Below are positions 61,840 through 64,000 of a stretch of DNA of 64,000 bases, piece by piece. Below the pieces are notes generated by a model. It was not told the origin of the DNA. It searched no databases and saw only the letters and a program-made list of their open reading frames with translations. How positions within the stretch are numbered: the stretch's first letter is position 1; each line of letters opens with the position of its first letter. The position numbers were made by a program, and so were the translations under genes. Source of the DNA: Nostoc sp. 'Lobaria pulmonaria (5183) cyanobiont' (GTDB lineage Bacteria; Cyanobacteriota; Cyanobacteriia; Cyanobacteriales; Nostocaceae); assembly GCF_002949795.1 (NCBI RefSeq), contig NZ_CP026692.1:3580545-3644544 (forward strand), written 5' to 3'.

Positions 61840-62787
61840 TCAATTGGAAATGTGCAACACAGCTTTGCCAGGAAAACGCCTATCGAGTAGTTGTTGGGCC
61901 ACGTCAGCTATTTGTGTCCAAGAAGCTTCTAAATCAATGTGAGGATGTAACTCACCTGCTTCTACTAGACTCAAAAGCCGTTTTAGACCGACTGCTGCTG
62001 ATTCAAATCTCAATTCATCGAACAGACGTAAACCATACAGGCTCACGCTACCAGTCCCAAAAAATTGAGCCGCGTTGAATGTTACTTCATCTCCCCCTGA
62101 TACTCCATACAGCACAGTTTTTCCATCCTGTGCCAGTAAGCCAAGGGCTACCCCCAAAGTCTTGCCACCTACTGACTCTACAATTAGATCGTAGGGGCCG
62201 TACTCGCTGGCGGGTGAAAGGTCTTCGCCAATCACCACCGATTGCGCTCCTGCTTCTCTAACTAGAGTTTCATAGCCAGCTTGACGAATATGTGCCACAA
62301 CTTGCGCTCCTGACAGTTGCGCCAATTGGATAGCGAAGTAACCAACGCCTCCTGATGCACCTGTAACCAGAACTGTCCGACCCAAAAGTGAACCACCTTT
62401 TAAGACTGCATGGTATGCAGTTAAACCTGCTACAGGCAGTGTGGCGGCTTGAGCAAAAGATACTGATGGCGGCACTACTGCTAAGGCGTTAGTAGGAACA
62501 GACACGAGTTCTGCCCAAGCACCGGCACGGCGCAAGCCAACTACACGCGCCCCTTGGGGAGGCCCCGAACCATCGGCGGCGGGGATTTCCACTACACCTG
62601 CTAAGTCCCAACCAGGCTGCCAACCAGCCTCAGCAGTGGTTGAACGTTTTATCTCTCCCCGATTGAGGGAAATGGCCGCTACCTGCACTAGAGCTTCATC
62701 TGGGGCAGGTTTTGGTGCAGTCACTTCACTCAGTGCCAAACGCCCTGGCACATTGGGATCAATAATCACAGCACGTATTTTGCTCAT
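61840..62787 (-). CDS. MDR-family zinc-less alcohol dehydrogenase / quinone reductase-like
   Basis: A 315-aa protein with a GroES-like N-terminal part (residues 1-115) and a Rossmann domain with VTGASGGVGYFAIQLAQLSG (about 139-158). Zinc ligands of classical alcohol dehydrogenases are missing, so it belongs to the NADPH:quinone oxidoreductase type. It is the first gene of the minus-strand run that continues with the pyrophosphatase-like, SDR and TauD genes. The substrate is unknown. Confidence 0.93.
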   Translation of the reverse strand: MSKIRAVIIDPNVPGRLALSEVTAPKPAPDEALVQVAAISLNRGEIKRSTTAEAGWQPGWDLAGVVEIPAADGSGPPQGARVVGLRRAGAWAELVSVPTNALAVVPPSVSFAQAATLPVAGLTAYHAVLKGGSLLGRTVLVTGASGGVGYFAIQLAQLSGAQVVAHIRQAGYETLVREAGAQSVVIGEDLSPASEYGPYDLIVESVGGKTLGVALGLLAQDGKTVLYGVSGGDEVTFNAAQFFGTGSVSLYGLRLFDELRFESAAVGLKRLLSLVEAGELHPHIDLEASWTQIADVAQQLLDRRFPGKAVLHISN

Positions 62788-63309
62788 AAGGTTGCCCTAG
62801 CTTAGAGATTAATTTCTAGTTCGTTGGTTCGCAATATACTACCTGTAATAAATAATCTCGATAGATTAGCTATTTATTCTTAACTGCAAATCCTTGCAAC
62901 TAGGTTAACGAAATTTAATAAACAACGGTATCTTGATAAAGTTACAGTATTTTGCGTTCGTAATAAAGAAACTTATCACAAACAGCCAGAAGAATCAAGC
63001 ACCTGTGAAAATATTTGTTTTATCTATTGCTGCATTGTCAGCTAGTCGCATCAACCTTCTAGCTTACTCTATGACCAGCCTTCTGTCGGGCATCTATGGA
63101 TTTTGCTATGCAGTATGGGAAAATTTAAAATTAATAACTTTTATCTTTTTTATTTGATAAAAATCAAGCTTTATTCCCGGATAAGTATTTTAAACATCAC
63201 TACATTATTATTTACTAATCTGCTAGTAAAAAGTCAGCAATATGTATCATCAAATATCCTATTGAAAATATCTAAAATTAGCACTTTGGTAGTAAAAATT
63301 CCAGGATAA
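62788..63309. other. Spacer upstream of the catabolic run
   Basis: About 520 bp, A/T-rich. It should hold the promoter of the MDR gene. Short open frames (62933-63157 and 63103-63309) are hydrophobic by A/T bias and not credible genes. Confidence 0.4.
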
Positions 63310-63510
63310 TCGATTGAGTCTGTAATTTCTCAACTGCGGGACTCTTTGCAACAACAGGTGGGTGTGATGATTCCGTTAATTGTCACGGCAGGTATTTGCG
63401 ATCGCACTGACATCGATCGCATGTTGGCAAAAGATATCATCACAGAAGCAAAAGCAGAGGTTGGTGAAGCAAGAATGAAATCGGCTGAACCGACGAAACT
63501 TAGTCATTGA
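63310..63510 (+). pseudogene. C-terminal remnant of an unidentified gene
   Basis: A 66-codon frame bounded by an upstream stop, reading SVISQLRDSLQQQVGVMIPL and TDIDRMLAKDIITEAKAEVG to a TGA at 63508. It has HIP1-like codons and a protein-like composition. The first ATG is far inside. I do not recognise the family. Confidence 0.4.
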
Positions 63511-63661
63511 GCGTAAGCCTAGCCCGTCTTAGACATCGCTTTGCCCAAACGATACCGGAAAAAGTTAGCTCTCCATAACCCTTTTTCTCTCGTTCGGCTG
63601 ATTAATTTTTCTGGCGACCCCACCATAATAAGCAGATATAAAATAGCCAAAAGAAAAACTC

Positions 63662-63877
63662 GTGACTGAAGAATTAAAGAAAGGCGATCGGGTAAAGTGG
63701 AATACATCACAGGGTGAAACTACTGGCAAAGTAGAAAAAAAATTAACTTCACCCATAGATATAAGTGGACATCATGTTGCTGCCTCAAAGGATAATCCAC
63801 AATATCTAGTGAAAAGCGACAAAACTGGCAAAGAAGCTGCTCATAAATTCGATGCTCTTGAAAAAATTGAAGACTAA
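63662..63877 (+). CDS. DUF2945/HVA1 TUDOR-like small protein
   Basis: A 71-aa protein from a GTG start. It shows the DUF2945 pattern: GDRVKWNTSQGETTGKVEKK and VAASKDNPQYLVKSDKTGKE, ending with AAHKFDALEKI. The domain is also called hypervirulence-associated TUDOR, a small beta-barrel. Its function in bacteria is unknown. It is transcribed alone near the right edge. Confidence 0.93.
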   Translation: MTEELKKGDRVKWNTSQGETTGKVEKKLTSPIDISGHHVAASKDNPQYLVKSDKTGKEAAHKFDALEKIED

Positions 63878-64000
63878 TGTAGCGTTATGAGTACTGTACC
63901 GCGGTTACTCCTGTATTTTGAGTGAGTCCATGTGATAAGACAAGCGATGGATTCGTAAAATTTGATGTTTCTGTGTTGGGTCGCTGCCATCTGAGTAAAG

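Noticed and set aside
62933..63309. Hydrophobic short frames near the right end
   Set aside because: A/T bias yields Phe, Ile and Leu; no ribosome site and no sensible domain.

Overview
The window is chromosomal DNA from a filamentous, probably Nostoc-like cyanobacterium. The evidence is the high density of HIP1 sites (GCGATCGC), the cyanobacterial order ndhL - DUF3007-type gene - trpA, a cytochrome c6-type gene, a tRNA-Leu(UAA) gene interrupted by a group I intron, and many heptamer repeats (TCATTGG, GGGGATT and GTCAGGA types) of the kind found in Nostoc and Anabaena genomes.

Layout. 1-5.9 kb: a YgfZ-like gene running off the left edge, decayed genes beside a 62-bp tandem repeat and a MITE-like element, a pentapeptide-repeat protein, and a membrane Ser/Thr kinase. 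6-8.4 kb: trpA, the DUF3007-type gene, ndhL and the intron-bearing tRNA-Leu. 8.7-20 kb: mostly ordinary genes (an unrecognised 440-aa protein, a flippase-like membrane protein, two paralogous lipoproteins, aldo/keto reductase, cytochrome c6, coiled-coil protein, small membrane proteins, 2Fe-2S ferredoxin, Tex), with an IS1-type transposase remnant. 20-25.7 kb: a small membrane gene with a decayed tandem copy, about 1.5 kb of non-coding or decayed DNA, then a four-gene operon (two SMR-like membrane proteins, an FAD oxidoreductase, a GT2 glycosyltransferase) that looks like a polyprenyl-linked sugar pathway. 25.9-27.6 kb: a two-gene unit of a ParA-like ATPase and a HEPN protein, with a perfect palindrome upstream. 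27.9-34.4 kb: tldD and tldE separated by an inverted-repeat-flanked four-helix-bundle gene, a secreted pentapeptide protein, pyrB with an in-frame repeat insertion, and mgtE.

34.9-43.6 kb is the strongest candidate for an undescribed system. It is a tightly packed three-gene operon: two proteins I do not recognise (565 and about 437 aa) followed by a 1897-aa DEAD/DEAH helicase with several zinc-binding Cys clusters and a DUF1998-like C-terminus. Large helicases of this class are hallmarks of anti-phage systems such as Druantia and DISARM, but the two partner genes do not match a system I can name.

44-53 kb holds a 1076-aa GH15/phosphorylase-kinase-like protein, a GxxExxY nuclease-like gene inside long inverted repeats, a DUF1232 protein, a second Ser/Thr kinase, an alpha/beta hydrolase and a SagB-type oxidoreductase. 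From 53 kb to the end is an accessory, partly decayed region: LivF-type ATPase, 4Fe-4S ferredoxin, a frameshifted ECF sigma factor, and a minus-strand run of small-molecule metabolism genes (quinone reductase-like MDR, pyrophosphatase-like, SDR, TauD dioxygenase, GST, EamA transporter, HpxZ/SnoaL-like) mixed with fragments of an LLM monooxygenase, an MFS exporter and a HAD phosphatase. A recurring theme is repeat invasion: dispersed repeats sit inside the coding regions of pyrB and the GST gene, in the tRNA intron, and around small mobile-looking ORFs. All assignments come from reading the sequence alone; no database search was run.
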